From positions 279,714 through 343,713 of the forward strand of contig NZ_QSTA01000002.1 in assembly GCF_003438075.1 (NCBI RefSeq): DNA of 64,000 nucleotides, in the 5' to 3' direction. The stretch comes from Eubacterium sp. OM08-24 (lineage in GTDB: Bacteria; Bacillota; Clostridia; Oscillospirales; Acutalibacteraceae). Shown here one piece after another: positions 18,221-28,249 of this stretch. Position numbers and translations under genes: made by a program. Within the stretch, counting starts at the first letter, position 1; the number at the start of each line of letters is the position of its first letter. The notes under the pieces were generated by a model. The model ran no database searches and was not told where the DNA came from. It saw nothing but the letters and a program-made list of their open reading frames with translations.

Positions 18221-18315
18221 GTTTTAATTAAAGTAATGTTTTTGATTTACGGTTTATAAGTATGTTTCCGTTATATACCTTTAGTTTTATATTAAAAAAC
18301 TCCGAAAGAAAGCAC

Positions 18316-18354
18316 CTTAAGGGGAAAGGATTTTCGAGTTCCTTTCCCTTTAAG
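18316..18354 (+). terminator. stem-loop after ldh
   Basis: CTTAAGGGGAAAGGA pairs with TCCTTTCCCTTTAAG over 15 positions with one G-U pair. There is no strong T run, so it may be a processed 3' end rather than a classic terminator. Apart from this and the gltX promoter I see nothing in the 310-base gap 18221-18530. Confidence 0.6.
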
Positions 18355-18462
18355 TATCCCATTTTCTTACACGAGCAAAGTCAGCAACCTTGGACTTCCT
18401 GCTTTGTGGCTGATTCTATTGTAATAAACTTTACGATGCGCCTAAAAAAACGGCTTTAAATA

Positions 18463-18491
18463 TTGAAAAGTATCGCTGTTATTGATATAAT
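18463..18491 (+). promoter_or_regulatory. gltX promoter
   Basis: TTGAAA (18463-18468) and TATAAT (18486-18491) are separated by 17 bases, with an extended -10 TG. The gltX ATG follows 40 bases later. Confidence 0.8.
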
Positions 18492-18530
18492 AAAGAATAA
18501 AGCTAATTTTTATAGAGAGAGGTTAAAACT

Positions 18531-19988
18531 ATGCCTGAGCTTACAGTTCGTACAAGATATGCACCAAGTCCAACAGGATTTATGCATGTCGGCAACCTGC
18601 GTACCGCTCTTTACGAGTACCTTGTTGCAAAATCCCAAAACGGCAAATTTATTTTGAGAATTGAAGATACCGACCGTGAAAGACTTGTTGACGGTGCGGT
18701 TGATGTTATTTATAATACTTTAAAACTTGCAGGACTTCAACACGACGAAGGTCCTGACCTCGGCGGCGACTTTGGCCCTTATGTTCAGTCAGAGAGAAAG
18801 GATATGTATCTTCCTTACGCCGAACAGCTTATAAAAGAGGGCAAGGCTTACCGTTGCTTCTGCTCAAAAGAGCGCCTTGAAAAAATCCAGAACGAAACAG
18901 TCGGCGGCGGCTATGACAGACATTGCCGTGATCTTCCGCAGGAAGAAATCGACCGACTACTCGCCGAGGGCGTTCCGTATGTAATCCGTCAGAAAATGCC
19001 GATTGAGGGCAGTACATCGTTTACCGACGCTGTTTTCGGTGAAATCACTGTTGAAAATACAGAGTTGCAGGATCAAATTCTTATTAAAACAGACGGCTAC
19101 CCGACATATAACTTTGCAAATGTTATCGACGACCACACAATGGGCATTACTCATGTTGTCCGTGGCTGTGAGTACCTTAGCTCAACACCTAAGTACAACC
19201 TCCTTTACGAGGCATTCGGTTGGGAAATTCCTACTTATATTCACCTCCCGCTCATTATGGGTAAGGACGCTGACGGCAATGTATCCAAACTTTCAAAGCG
19301 TCACGGTGCAACAGGCTTTTATGATTTGATTGACGAGGGTTACTTACCGGAAGCCATCATTAACTATATTGCACTTCTCGGTTGGTGCCCGAAAGACAAT
19401 CAGGAAATTTTCACTCTTAAGGAGCTTGAAAAGGCATTTGACATAAGCGGCATCAGCAAGTCACCCGCTGTATTTGACTACGATAAACTCTCTTGGTTTA
19501 ACGGCGAATACATCAAGGCTATGACCCCTGAAAAATTCACCGAGGTTGCAATGCCTTACTATAAAAAGGTATTCGGCGACAAACAGATGCCATACGAAAA
19601 GTTTGCGGCAATACTCCAAAAGCGTACAACTCAGCTTACACAAATTCCCGAAATGCTCGATTTCTTTGCGGAATTGCCAAGCTACACAAAGGAGCTTTTC
19701 GTAAATAAAAAGAGCAAGACAAATCTTGAAAATTCACCCGTAGTTTTGAAAGAGGCTTATGACAGATTAAAGGCTCTGCCTGAATGGAACGAAACTTCAA
19801 TTCACGATTGCCTTATTAATATGGCTGTCGAAAAAGAGCTTAAAAACGGCACGGTAATGTGGCCTGTAAGAATTGCCGCCGCAGGCAAAACCGTTACACC
19901 GGGCGGTGCTGTTGAAATTCTTGACATTCTCGGCAGAGATGAGTCACTTGCAAGACTTGAAAAAGGTATGGCAATACTTGCAGAATAA
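18531..19988 (+). CDS. gltX: glutamate--tRNA ligase
   Basis: Charges tRNA-Glu with glutamate in the cytoplasm. The protein has 485 residues. TRYAPSPTGFMHVGNLRTAL contains the HIGH-like signature (HVGN), RIEDTDRER is the glutamate-binding region and KLSKRHG is the KMSKS motif. AGAGAGG lies before the ATG, and a clear promoter precedes it. A glutaminyl-tRNA synthetase gene follows 63 bases later with no terminator between, so the two are probably co-transcribed. The presence of both enzymes means that Gln-tRNA can be made directly here. Confidence 0.96.
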   Translation: MPELTVRTRYAPSPTGFMHVGNLRTALYEYLVAKSQNGKFILRIEDTDRERLVDGAVDVIYNTLKLAGLQHDEGPDLGGDFGPYVQSERKDMYLPYAEQLIKEGKAYRCFCSKERLEKIQNETVGGGYDRHCRDLPQEEIDRLLAEGVPYVIRQKMPIEGSTSFTDAVFGEITVENTELQDQILIKTDGYPTYNFANVIDDHTMGITHVVRGCEYLSSTPKYNLLYEAFGWEIPTYIHLPLIMGKDADGNVSKLSKRHGATGFYDLIDEGYLPEAIINYIALLGWCPKDNQEIFTLKELEKAFDISGISKSPAVFDYDKLSWFNGEYIKAMTPEKFTEVAMPYYKKVFGDKQMPYEKFAAILQKRTTQLTQIPEMLDFFAELPSYTKELFVNKKSKTNLENSPVVLKEAYDRLKALPEWNETSIHDCLINMAVEKELKNGTVMWPVRIAAAGKTVTPGGAVEILDILGRDESLARLEKGMAILAE

Positions 19989-20051
19989 AACGACTTTTGC
20001 TTAAGATTAATTAAAAATCTTGCAAAATTGAGTAATACAGAGGGATATTAT

Positions 20052-21743
20052 ATGGCAGAAGATATTAAGAATACCGAAGCTACCGAAGTTCCGAACGGTA
20101 ACTTTATTCATACATTTATTGAAGAGGATATTGCCGAGGGCGGCAGATTTGAGGGCAAAAAGGTACACACCCGTTTTCCTCCCGAGCCAAACGGCTACCT
20201 CCACATAGGCCACGCAAAGGCTATTTGCATTGACTTTGGCACAGCCGAGAAATTCGGCGGCATCTGCAATCTTCGTATGGACGACACAAACCCTACAAAG
20301 GAAGATGTAGAGTATGTAGACGCTATCAAAGAGGACATCAAGTGGCTCGGCTTTGACTGGGAAGACCGTTTCTACTTTGCATCGGAATACTTTGACCAAA
20401 TGTACGATTACGCTGTCGAACTTATTAAAAAGGGACTTGCATATGTATGCGAACTCACACCCGAACAGATGAGAGAAAACAGAGGCGATACACAAACACC
20501 GGCAAAGAGCCCGTATCGTGACAGACCGATTGAAGAAAGCCTTGACCTTTTTGCAAGAATGAAAGCAGGCGAATTTGAGGACGGCAAAATGACACTCCGT
20601 GCAAAAATCGACCTTGCATCGGGCAACTTCAATATGCGTGACCCTGTTATTTACAGAATTAACCGTCTAACTCACCACCGTACAGGCGACAAGTGGTGCA
20701 TTTACCCTATGTACGATTTTGCGCACCCGATTGAAGATGCTATCGAGGGTATCACTCACAGCCTTTGCTCACTTGAGTTTGAAGCTCACCGTCCGCTTTA
20801 CGATTGGGTTATCAATAATATTTCTGTTCCTAACAAGCCTCGTCAGATTGAGTTTGCCCGTCTTGGCATTAACAACACAGTTATGTCAAAGCGTAAACTC
20901 CGTGAACTTGTTGAAAAGAATTATGTAAGCGGTTGGGATGACCCAAGAATGCCTACGCTCTGCGGACTTAGAAGAAGAGGTTATACCCCTAAGTCTATCC
21001 GTTCGTTTACGGAGCAGATCGGCGTATCAAAGGTAAATTCTATCGTTGAGTACAGTTTTCTTGAGCATTGCCTGCGTGACGATTTAAATGAGAACGCAAA
21101 GCGTGCAATGTGCGTACTCCACCCTATAAAGCTCGTTATCACAAACTATCCCGAGGGTAAGGTTGAGGAGTTTGAGGTTGAAAACAACCCGAACCGACCG
21201 GAGGACGGTACAAGAACGGTTACTTTCTCAAGAGAATGTTTTATTGAGGCAGACGACTTTATGGAAGAGCCGATTAAAAAGTACCAGCGCCTTTATCCGG
21301 GCAATGAAGTAAGACTTAAGTCAACTTACATTGTAAAATGCACAGGCTGCAAAAAGGACGAGGACGGCAATGTGGTAGAGGTTTATGCCGAGTATGACCC
21401 CGAAACCAGAGGCGGCAACACACCTGACGGCAGAAAAGTAAGAGGTACAATCCATTGGGTTGACGCAAACAACTGCGCAGATGCAGAGGTAAGACTTTAC
21501 GATAACCTCTTTACAGTACCCGATCCCGATACAGGCGACAGAAACTTCCTTGACTACCTCAATCCAAATTCACTTGAGGTTTTTACAGGCTGTAAGGCAG
21601 AGAAAAATCTCGAAACCGCTGTTGCTCCACAGAGTTTTCAGTTTATGAGAATAGGCTACTTCTGCGTTGATAATAAGGATTCGTCACCTGAGCACCTTGT
21701 CTTTAACCGCAGTGTGTCACTTAAAGACGGATTTAAAAAATAA
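20052..21743 (+). CDS. glnS: glutamine--tRNA ligase
   Basis: Charges tRNA-Gln with glutamine. The protein has 563 residues from the ATG at 20052, which follows GAGGGA; a TTG 24 bases earlier is less likely. [19 protein letters not shown] has the HIGH motif, RMDDTNP the substrate-binding segment, and VMSKRKL the KMSKS motif. The C-terminal anticodon-binding domains are present through FNRSVSLKD. It follows gltX with no terminator, so expression is likely shared. Bacterial GlnRS is less universal than GltX and is often regarded as acquired by transfer; nothing in base usage here sets it apart. Confidence 0.96.
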   Translation: MAEDIKNTEATEVPNGNFIHTFIEEDIAEGGRFEGKKVHTRFPPEPNGYLHIGHAKAICIDFGTAEKFGGICNLRMDDTNPTKEDVEYVDAIKEDIKWLGFDWEDRFYFASEYFDQMYDYAVELIKKGLAYVCELTPEQMRENRGDTQTPAKSPYRDRPIEESLDLFARMKAGEFEDGKMTLRAKIDLASGNFNMRDPVIYRINRLTHHRTGDKWCIYPMYDFAHPIEDAIEGITHSLCSLEFEAHRPLYDWVINNISVPNKPRQIEFARLGINNTVMSKRKLRELVEKNYVSGWDDPRMPTLCGLRRRGYTPKSIRSFTEQIGVSKVNSIVEYSFLEHCLRDDLNENAKRAMCVLHPIKLVITNYPEGKVEEFEVENNPNRPEDGTRTVTFSRECFIEADDFMEEPIKKYQRLYPGNEVRLKSTYIVKCTGCKKDEDGNVVEVYAEYDPETRGGNTPDGRKVRGTIHWVDANNCADAEVRLYDNLFTVPDPDTGDRNFLDYLNPNSLEVFTGCKAEKNLETAVAPQSFQFMRIGYFCVDNKDSSPEHLVFNRSVSLKDGFKK

Positions 21744-21769
21744 TTTTAAATTTAGTGTAAAATAATATT

Positions 21770-21812
21770 CGCCCGATTACGGCTTGTTGCCATAATCGGG
21801 CGATTTTTTGTG
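21770..21812 (+). terminator. glnS terminator
   Basis: CGCCCGATTA pairs with TAATCGGGCG around a loop that can pair further (CGG...TTGCC), followed by GATTTTTTG. Confidence 0.85.
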
Positions 21813-21840
21813 TAGTTGGGGGTAAATATTTTAACGCACT

Positions 21841-21932
21841 TTCGTTCGGGCAACAAAGTAAGATAAACGCTAAACTTTCCGTCCCGAAGTTAAAAGCTTG
21901 GTCAACCTTTTCAAAGGTTGTGGGTTTGGGCA
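21841..21932 (+). repeat. dispersed structured repeat, copy B (left arm only)
   Basis: Contains TTCGGGCAACAAAGTAAG, AAACTTTCCGTCCCGAAG and GGTCAACCTTTTCAAAGGTT followed by GTGGGTTTGGGCAG, then stops. It lies between the converging glnS and dockerin genes. Confidence 0.8.
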
Positions 21933-21957
21933 GTTTTATATAATTTAAAATTATGTA

Positions 21958-23949
21958 TTATTCTGATAAACTTAACTGCAAAGCCGTAACATCTCTTAAA
22001 TCTATAATTCCGTCATTTGTAATGTCGGCAATGTTAAGGTCGCTGTCTGTAATGATAGGTGTATCGTCAGCTTTTGTATGGCCTGCAAGGTGTTTTTGCA
22101 GCTCTGTTACATCATTTACATCTATCTTGCCGTCATTATTAATATCTCCAACCAATCTTTCTTCATCAATCAGCAAATATTTAATTCCGTTTTCTTCCGC
22201 ATAGTGTTGAGCATATGAATTTTCGTAGCACTTAATAGTTAATTTTTCGCAAAACTCAAATGCGTCTGCGCCAATATATCCGACGCTTTTCGGAATATTG
22301 ACGGATTTAAGATTTTCGCAGTTTAAAAAAGCCGCTGCGCCAATTAATTGAACATCACCGTTGATAGTCACCTTTTCAAGCGAAGTGCAGTTCAGAAAAG
22401 CACTGTCACTAATGCTCTGGTTTACACTCTCGGGAATTACAATACTTTTAAGACTTGTGCAGTGAGCAAAGGCTGATACACCGATGTTTACTACCTCAGA
22501 AAGTTCAACGCTCTCAAGGCTTTCACAGCCGAGGAATGTTTCATCACAAAGGGTATAAAGGCTCTTTGGCAGACTTATTTTTTTAAGATTTATACAATTC
22601 TCAAATGCCATATCGCCGATATACTCAACGCTGTCGGGAAGATTAATACTTGTAAGCACTTCATCGCCATAAAACAAACCGTCAACAATAATTGTTGTGC
22701 CGTCCTTTACAGTTTCGGCTGCGGCAAAGTCGCCCTTGTAAGCACAAGCGGCTGTACCATGATATACAATGCCGTCAGACTGGCTGTTGTACCAAGCGGT
22801 GTTACAAAAGGCAGACGGAGCAGTCCACACCATGCTCTCGTTGTAGTTAATGTTGGCAAGACTTGAACAATCATAAAACGCCATAGCCTGCACAGAACAA
22901 CGATTAGGGATAGTAATTTCCTTTAAATTCGAACAGCTTTCAAAAGCCGACACACCGATACTTGTAAGGCTGTCGGGCAAATTGATTTTTTTAACATATT
23001 CGTTATAAGAAAGGAAATCGTCATTAATTGCGTATGTATTATCTTTAAATGTCAATGTGCTGTCTGTAAAATCACCGATTATCTTGTATGCAAAGTCGCC
23101 TGCATAAAGCACACCGTCAGGAGCACTCTGCTCCCAAAGAGTGTATTCAAAGGCAGTTTGCGGAATTGAGTATATAGAGTCGGGAAATTTTATATTAATA
23201 AGGCTTTGACATACGGAAAACGCATTTTCGCCTATAAGCGAGCAGTTCGTAAGGTCAATATCATCGAGATTTGCGCAATACACAAAGGCGCCTGCGCCAA
23301 TCTGACTTACATTTTCAAGATTTATACTGTAAAGTGAGTCGCACTCATAAAAAGCACAATCGCCGATTGTTTCTGTATTTTCGGAAAGCGTTACTGAATT
23401 TAGGTTTGAACAGCCTTCAAATGCGCTTTCACCGACATAAGTAACCGACTCCGAGAGTTTTATATCTGTAAGCTGAGTACAGCCGCTGAATGTGTAATCA
23501 TCAATTTCCTCTAATTTGGCAGGAATATTTACCGTTGTTAATTTTGAACATCCGTAAAATGCAGAAGGTCCGATTTTGGTTACGCCGTCGGGCAGAGTAA
23601 CCTTTTTGAGGTCAACAGAATCTTCAAAAGCACTTGAGCCGATGCTCTCGACTGACTCCGGCACAACAACACTGTTTAATTTTGCTTTTTTAGATAAAGC
23701 ATAGTCGCCAATGCGTACGATTTTGCGGCCGTCTATCGTCTGCGGAATTACAAGTGCGTTTGCCGAGCCTGTGTAATCCACAATGGTAGCGACATTGTCC
23801 TCTACGGTATAAACAAAGTCACCGCTTGTTATTTTTGTGACAGTGCCAATGCTTTCTTGAGCGCCTGCTGTCAGCGATACTGCGCCGAGTGAGCCTAAGG
23901 TAAGCATTGCCGACATAAAGACGGACATTATTTTTAATGATTTTTTCAT
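21958..23949 (-). CDS. secreted leucine-rich repeat (BspA-like) protein with C-terminal dockerin
   Basis: A 663-residue exported protein. Residues 1-30 form a signal peptide (MKKSLKIMSVFMSAMLTLGS then a small-residue cleavage region). The body is a run of LRR_5/BspA-type repeats with the pattern IGxxAFxxCxxLxxIxLPxSVxxIG, interrupted by two similar segments containing APDGVLYAGDFAYK and QSDGIVYHGTAACAYK. The last 70 residues are a type I dockerin with two calcium-binding repeats (DINNDGKIDVNDVTELQK and DITNDGIIDLRDVTALQL). Dockerins bind cohesins, so the protein should be anchored in a cellulosome-like complex; LRR domains commonly mediate protein or host binding. The gene starts 13 bases after the stop of the next dockerin gene upstream. 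Confidence 0.9.
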   Translation of the reverse strand: MKKSLKIMSVFMSAMLTLGSLGAVSLTAGAQESIGTVTKITSGDFVYTVEDNVATIVDYTGSANALVIPQTIDGRKIVRIGDYALSKKAKLNSVVVPESVESIGSSAFEDSVDLKKVTLPDGVTKIGPSAFYGCSKLTTVNIPAKLEEIDDYTFSGCTQLTDIKLSESVTYVGESAFEGCSNLNSVTLSENTETIGDCAFYECDSLYSINLENVSQIGAGAFVYCANLDDIDLTNCSLIGENAFSVCQSLINIKFPDSIYSIPQTAFEYTLWEQSAPDGVLYAGDFAYKIIGDFTDSTLTFKDNTYAINDDFLSYNEYVKKINLPDSLTSIGVSAFESCSNLKEITIPNRCSVQAMAFYDCSSLANINYNESMVWTAPSAFCNTAWYNSQSDGIVYHGTAACAYKGDFAAAETVKDGTTIIVDGLFYGDEVLTSINLPDSVEYIGDMAFENCINLKKISLPKSLYTLCDETFLGCESLESVELSEVVNIGVSAFAHCTSLKSIVIPESVNQSISDSAFLNCTSLEKVTINGDVQLIGAAAFLNCENLKSVNIPKSVGYIGADAFEFCEKLTIKCYENSYAQHYAEENGIKYLLIDEERLVGDINNDGKIDVNDVTELQKHLAGHTKADDTPIITDSDLNIADITNDGIIDLRDVTALQLSLSE

Positions 23950-23962
23950 AACCTGCCCACCT

Positions 23963-25210
23963 TTATTGATTTATATATTTCCACAGCTTGTCTGCCGAGG
24001 TTTTCTGATTGCCGATAAAGTCAAGGTCTGTACCTTGCAACTTATTCATACTGTCGCCGAATACAAGTCCCGTGCCAAAATCGCCGTTGTCGTTTCTGCC
24101 GCTGTAAAGCACAATGTAGTTATCGTTTGTGTAGATAAATGCCGAACGGTACAAACCGCCGCCGTCCCAATTTGACGGATCGGACGATGGTTTGAGCACA
24201 ACCTGCGCTTCGCTCCAATCAAAGCCGTTTGACGATGTTGAGTGGTAAAGGCTCATATGCCTGCGGTCTGATTTATCTTGGGTCGAGCAAGCAAGGAGTT
24301 CGTATTTTCCGTTAATTTTTTCAACATCTATATGCCAGGTGTATGTAGTTGACGGGTAGCTTAGGCTTGTAACCACACTGTCCGACCAAACACCTCCCTT
24401 ATACTCCTTGTACCAAACCTTGTAGCCGTTTACATACCACAGCTTGTAAGTCCCGTTTTCATATACGATTGCAGGGCTCACCATATCGTACTTTTTGCGG
24501 TTGTCGGTTTCAAAAACCGGTGTACGGCCGCTCCATTTATTGCCGTCATATGAGTAACGCATATAAAGCGCCATATAGTTTGCCTCGTAGTCTGTATATC
24601 TCCAAAAAAGTTCCAAACGGTTTTTGTCGGGATTATACACAAGCTCGGAGTCGGAATTAAACCTTACCCCTGCCTTGTAATCATCTCGAATACCCTCGCA
24701 AAACTTAATTTCCGAGTAATTTATAAGGTCATTTGAGCCGACAACAGTCGGATTTTCGTACTTATCGTTTCCGTTTGGATACGGCGTGTACGAAATCCAA
24801 TAGCGGTATCCGTTCCAGCTTTTGCCCACATCCGCAACCTTTGGGTGGTAGGCATTGTTTGGATACTTGCTGTCTGCTCCGCTGTATACGCTCTTAAAAT
24901 TCAGCTTGCTTTTTGAATTTGACTGAAGTTTAAAATCAGGTTTTACATAAAAACTGCCGTTTATAATATTCTGCGCATAGGTAGCATCGTTTACATTTAT
25001 AGTGCCCGATTTATCAAAATCGGCTTTGCTGTCGAGCGTATCTCCGTTTGCTATTCCCTCTTGCAGGTAGGTGACATCCTGTACATCAAAAATGCCGTCA
25101 CCATTCAGGTCATATTTATTAATATCCCTTGCCGATGCGGTGACTGCGACAGATGAAATTGCCGCAACCGCAAGAGCGGCGGATATAATTTTCTTGAAAA
25201 TGTTTTTCAT
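23963..25210 (-). CDS. secreted protein with N-terminal dockerin and GH43/32-like beta-propeller
   Basis: A 415-residue exported protein. A signal peptide (residues 1-27, ending VTASA) is followed at once by a dockerin pair (DLNGDGIFDVQDVTYLQ, DFDKSGTINVNDATYAQ). Residues from about 110 look like a five-bladed propeller of the GH43/GH32/GH62 superfamily, with repeated SxDGxxW/Y segments such as YSYDGNKWSGRTPVFET, KLWYVNG and SSNGFDWSEAQVVLKPS, and ending with FIYTNDNYIVLYSGRND. The catalytic acids cannot be assigned with confidence, so binding or hydrolysis of arabinan- or fructan-like glycans is inference. An N-terminal dockerin is less usual than a C-terminal one. It forms a two-gene operon with the LRR-dockerin protein. 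Confidence 0.82.
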   Translation of the reverse strand: MKNIFKKIISAALAVAAISSVAVTASARDINKYDLNGDGIFDVQDVTYLQEGIANGDTLDSKADFDKSGTINVNDATYAQNIINGSFYVKPDFKLQSNSKSKLNFKSVYSGADSKYPNNAYHPKVADVGKSWNGYRYWISYTPYPNGNDKYENPTVVGSNDLINYSEIKFCEGIRDDYKAGVRFNSDSELVYNPDKNRLELFWRYTDYEANYMALYMRYSYDGNKWSGRTPVFETDNRKKYDMVSPAIVYENGTYKLWYVNGYKVWYKEYKGGVWSDSVVTSLSYPSTTYTWHIDVEKINGKYELLACSTQDKSDRRHMSLYHSTSSNGFDWSEAQVVLKPSSDPSNWDGGGLYRSAFIYTNDNYIVLYSGRNDNGDFGTGLVFGDSMNKLQGTDLDFIGNQKTSADKLWKYINQ

Positions 25211-25312
25211 TTGATTGCCTCCCTGTAATAAAAATACAAGAACATTATCCCACTTTTAACAAATTATGTCAACAGCAAACGGAATTATTTATTAAACATT
25301 TGCAAAAAAATA

Positions 25313-25334
25313 ACAGCTCTGCATTAGCAGAGCC
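25313..25334 (-). terminator. terminator of the nucleotidyltransferase gene
   Basis: GGCTCTGC and GCAGAGCT pair around a four-base loop; the minus strand then reads GTTATTTTTTTGC. Confidence 0.8.
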
Positions 25335-25377
25335 GAAAGTTTGATTTTTGCTTTTTGGTCCGACCGATATTTTAAAA

Positions 25378-26145
25378 TTAAATTATTTCTCTCAGCTTTT
25401 CCGTCATATCGGCAACGGTATCCATAATTTTTTCGGTTGGCTTTTCTTTTAAAAGTTTGTCGAGGTTTTCCTCAAAATCTTTCGGTAAAATCTCGCAACG
25501 CTCCTTGCAAATTTGCACAAGTCGCTTTTCGCCGGGGTGAGTAAGGCGATTTACTGCAAAAATAACATCAAAATAGCTTGCAACAAAAGCGGCTGTTCTG
25601 TGATTTACACTTACAAAATCGTTTCGATCAAGCGCCTTTTTTATCTGCTTGTCAAATGACGGCAAAATACCCGAAAGCATCTTCATATTTAAATCTATAA
25701 TATTTTGACGGAGTTCTTCGGGATACGGTACGGTAAACTTCTTTTTCAGTTCTGCATATTTACCGCTTGGGTCATAAACAATTTGCGAGGTAACAATATT
25801 GTGCCAAAAGCAAGTAGTATAGCCATGGTTTGCCTTATGTTCAAAAACAATTTGGCTTATAAATTTGTCGAATATATCCATTGGACGGTATATAATGTCC
25901 ATCGGAACACCGTCTTTGAGTATAATATTATCTTCAAACTCCCAATAATGATTGCCGATTTCCATTTGTGAACAGTAAGGCGCAAGGATATTTTCTCTTA
26001 CACCGTTGTCGATGTTATCTGTAACATACACATAAACATCATAATCTGATTTTTCGTCAAAAACACCGTTTGCACGGGAACCGCCGAGAGCAATAGCCTC
26101 TACCTGCGGCAATGCGGAAAGTTTTTCAAAAATTTCGTTTACCAT
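25378..26145 (-). CDS. nucleotidyltransferase-fold protein
   Basis: A 255-residue cytoplasmic protein of the minimal/antibiotic nucleotidyltransferase type. LGGSRANGVFDEKSDYDVYVY is the GS...DxD signature of the polymerase-beta fold. The C-terminal half is helical and resembles DUF4037-type helical domains found in proteins of this sort. The substrate is unknown; relatives include aminoglycoside nucleotidyltransferases and proteins of no known function. The start at 26145 has a weak GGTGAAT site. It stands alone with its own terminator, downstream of leuCD. Confidence 0.72.
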   Translation of the reverse strand: MVNEIFEKLSALPQVEAIALGGSRANGVFDEKSDYDVYVYVTDNIDNGVRENILAPYCSQMEIGNHYWEFEDNIILKDGVPMDIIYRPMDIFDKFISQIVFEHKANHGYTTCFWHNIVTSQIVYDPSGKYAELKKKFTVPYPEELRQNIIDLNMKMLSGILPSFDKQIKKALDRNDFVSVNHRTAAFVASYFDVIFAVNRLTHPGEKRLVQICKERCEILPKDFEENLDKLLKEKPTEKIMDTVADMTEKLREII

Positions 26146-26197
26146 AATTCACCAACTTTGTTAATGATTAAAAAATTATATATCTAAAGTTATAAAA

Positions 26198-26221
26198 GCG
26201 GCAAAGTTTTGCTTTTGCCGC
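26198..26221 (-). terminator. leuCD terminator
   Basis: GCGGCAAA and TTTGCCGC form a stem just after the leuD stop on the minus strand, followed by TTTTATAAC. Confidence 0.75.
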
Positions 26222-26228
26222 CCATAAA

Positions 26229-26708
26229 TTACATAATAGACTTAATAAGTCCGCCTTTTTTAATAATGTTCTGAATAAACTCCGGGAAAGGCTCTGCCTG
26301 ATAAGTCTTGCCTGTTGTTTCGTCTGTGATAACACCTGTATCAAAGTTTACAGAAACAACATCACCCTCCTTGATTTCCCTTGCTGCCTCGTCACATTCA
26401 AGAATCGGAAGACCGATATTGATTGAGTTGCGGTAGAAAATTCTTGCAAAGGTCGAAGCAATTACGCAGGAAATACCGCTTGCCTTAATTGCAATCGGTG
26501 CGTGTTCTCTTGAAGAACCGCAGCCGAAGTTCTTTTCGGCAACCATAATGTCGCCCTCGTGAACCTTATTTACAAATTCTGCGTCAATATCCTCCATACA
26601 GTGAGCGGCAAGCTCTTTGTGAGATGCTGTGTTGAGGTAACGAGCAGGAATAATTACATCTGTATCTACATTGTCGCCAAACTTGTGGACTGTACCCTTA
26701 GCGTTCAT
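26229..26708 (-). CDS. leuD: 3-isopropylmalate dehydratase small subunit
   Basis: Small subunit of the leucine-pathway isomerase that converts 2- to 3-isopropylmalate. At 159 residues it is the short archaeal/clostridial type. [19 protein letters not shown] is the opening motif, and [13 protein letters not shown] is the conserved loop that contacts substrate in the aconitase swivel domain. It lies 24 bases after leuC on the same strand and is co-transcribed. Homoaconitase or dimethylmalate dehydratase small subunits look alike, but the partner and context favour leuCD. leuA and leuB are not in the window. Confidence 0.92.
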   Translation of the reverse strand: MNAKGTVHKFGDNVDTDVIIPARYLNTASHKELAAHCMEDIDAEFVNKVHEGDIMVAEKNFGCGSSREHAPIAIKASGISCVIASTFARIFYRNSINIGLPILECDEAAREIKEGDVVSVNFDTGVITDETTGKTYQAEPFPEFIQNIIKKGGLIKSIM

Positions 26709-26732
26709 AATCAGTACCTACCTTTCAAAAAA

Positions 26733-27998
26733 TCAAAGCTTTGCAGGGTCTGTAATGTAACCCTTAACAGCACTTGCGGCAGCTACTGCCGGGCTTGCGA
26801 GGTAAACCTCACTGTCAACATGACCCATTCTGCCTACAAAGTTACGGTTTGTGGTTGAAATAGCTTTTTCGCCTGCGGCAAGAATACCCATATGTCCGCC
26901 AAGACAAGGGCCGCAAGTCGGAGTAGAAACTACTGCGCCTGCCTCAATAAATATATCAAAAAGTCCCTCGTGCATAGCCTGTAACCAGATTGCCTGTGTA
27001 CCCGGGAAAATAATACATCTTACATTCTTTGCTATCTTTCTGCCCTTGAATACCTCTGCGGCAGCTCTGAGGTCGGTAATTCTGCCGTTTGTGCAAGAAC
27101 CGATAACGCACTGGTCGATTTTAACCTCTGTTTCGCCGATTTCATCAACTGTTCTTGTATTTTCAGGAAGATGTGGGAAAGCAACTGTCGGGCGGATTTC
27201 GCTCAGGTCGATTGTGTATTCCTCATCATATACAGCGTCATCGTCAGCTGTGTACTCAACAGGTGTACCCTGATATCTGCCGTTGCAGTATTCACGGGTT
27301 ACATCGTCAACAGGGAAAATACCGTTTTTAGCGCCTGCCTCAATAGCCATATTTGCAATGCAAAGTCTGTCATCAATGTTGAGGTACTGAACACCCTCGC
27401 CTGTAAATTCCATTGATTTGTAAAGCGCACCGTCAACACCTATCATACCGATAATGTGGAGGATAACATCTTTACCGCTTACAAAACCCTGTGGCTTGCC
27501 GACAAGATTAAATTTAATAGCGGCAGGAACTTTGAACCATGCCTTACCGCTGATCATTCCTGCGGCCATATCTGTTGAGCCGACACCTGTCGAAAATGCA
27601 CCGAGTGCACCGTATGTACAGGTGTGAGAGTCTGCACCGATGCACAAACAGCCCGGACCAACGAGTCCCTGCTCAGGCAAAAGTGCGTGCTCAATGCCCA
27701 TCTGTCCTACATCTCTGTAATTTTTAATATCGTATTTGTCGGCAAAAGTTCTTACCTGCTTAACCTGAGTAGCCGCTTTAATATCCTTGTTAGGAGTAAA
27801 GTGGTCCATAATCATAGCAATTTTAGTGTTATCAAATACTGCTGTTGCACCGTTCTGTTCAAAAACATTGATAGCAACAGGTGATGTTACATCGTTACCG
27901 AGTACCATATCGAGCTTAGCCTCGATAAGCTGACCTGCCTTAACCTCTGAAAGACCTGCGTGAGCCGCAAGAATTTTCTGTGACATAGTCATACCCAT
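26733..27998 (-). CDS. leuC: 3-isopropylmalate dehydratase large subunit
   Basis: Aconitase-family large subunit of 421 residues carrying the [4Fe-4S] cluster. The cluster cysteines lie in VIGSCTNGR and [25 protein letters not shown] and [20 protein letters not shown] are substrate and cluster-region motifs. I place the start at the ATG at 27998 (MGMTMSQK), which has GGAG eight bases upstream; a GTG at 28007 overlaps that ribosome-binding site. It is the first gene of leuCD. A plausible promoter lies 35 bases upstream; I see no T-box or leader peptide. Confidence 0.94.
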   Translation of the reverse strand: MGMTMSQKILAAHAGLSEVKAGQLIEAKLDMVLGNDVTSPVAINVFEQNGATAVFDNTKIAMIMDHFTPNKDIKAATQVKQVRTFADKYDIKNYRDVGQMGIEHALLPEQGLVGPGCLCIGADSHTCTYGALGAFSTGVGSTDMAAGMISGKAWFKVPAAIKFNLVGKPQGFVSGKDVILHIIGMIGVDGALYKSMEFTGEGVQYLNIDDRLCIANMAIEAGAKNGIFPVDDVTREYCNGRYQGTPVEYTADDDAVYDEEYTIDLSEIRPTVAFPHLPENTRTVDEIGETEVKIDQCVIGSCTNGRITDLRAAAEVFKGRKIAKNVRCIIFPGTQAIWLQAMHEGLFDIFIEAGAVVSTPTCGPCLGGHMGILAAGEKAISTTNRNFVGRMGHVDSEVYLASPAVAAASAVKGYITDPAKL

Positions 27999-28032
27999 AA
28001 ATATCACTCCTTATATTTTTTCTAATATCATT

Positions 28033-28062
28033 ATTACATACTGCTTGCAAAAAGATTGTAAA
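28033..28062 (-). promoter_or_regulatory. possible leuCD promoter
   Basis: On the minus strand TTTACA (28057-28062) and TGTAAT (28033-28038) are 18 bases apart, just upstream of leuC. Confidence 0.4.
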
Positions 28063-28139
28063 GTATGCTACAATTAAAATAAAATAAGAACTTTGTCGCT
28101 AAAATATGGTTTATCACTCAATTTTAGCCAAATAATTTT

Positions 28140-28180
28140 AAAATTCAGGTCAAGCCTTTAAAAAGGTTGACCAAACTTTT
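28140..28180 (-). repeat. dispersed structured repeat, copy C (deleted to the two arms)
   Basis: AAAATTCAGGTCAAGCC is joined directly to AAAAAGGTTGACCAAACTTTT, giving a 41-base imperfect palindrome made of the two outer arm sequences of the family with all internal modules missing. It sits between leuC and the Crp/Fnr gene. Confidence 0.75.
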
Positions 28181-28249
28181 AATAATTGCTTAATTGCTCG
28201 GCAAAAGTTTTATAAACCGCATTTACCAATCGACAACCGAGGTGAAACT

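Noticed and set aside
28009-28060. T-box or leucine attenuator before leuC
   Set aside because: The leader is under 60 bases, with no T-box motif, no specifier loop and no leader peptide rich in Leu codons.
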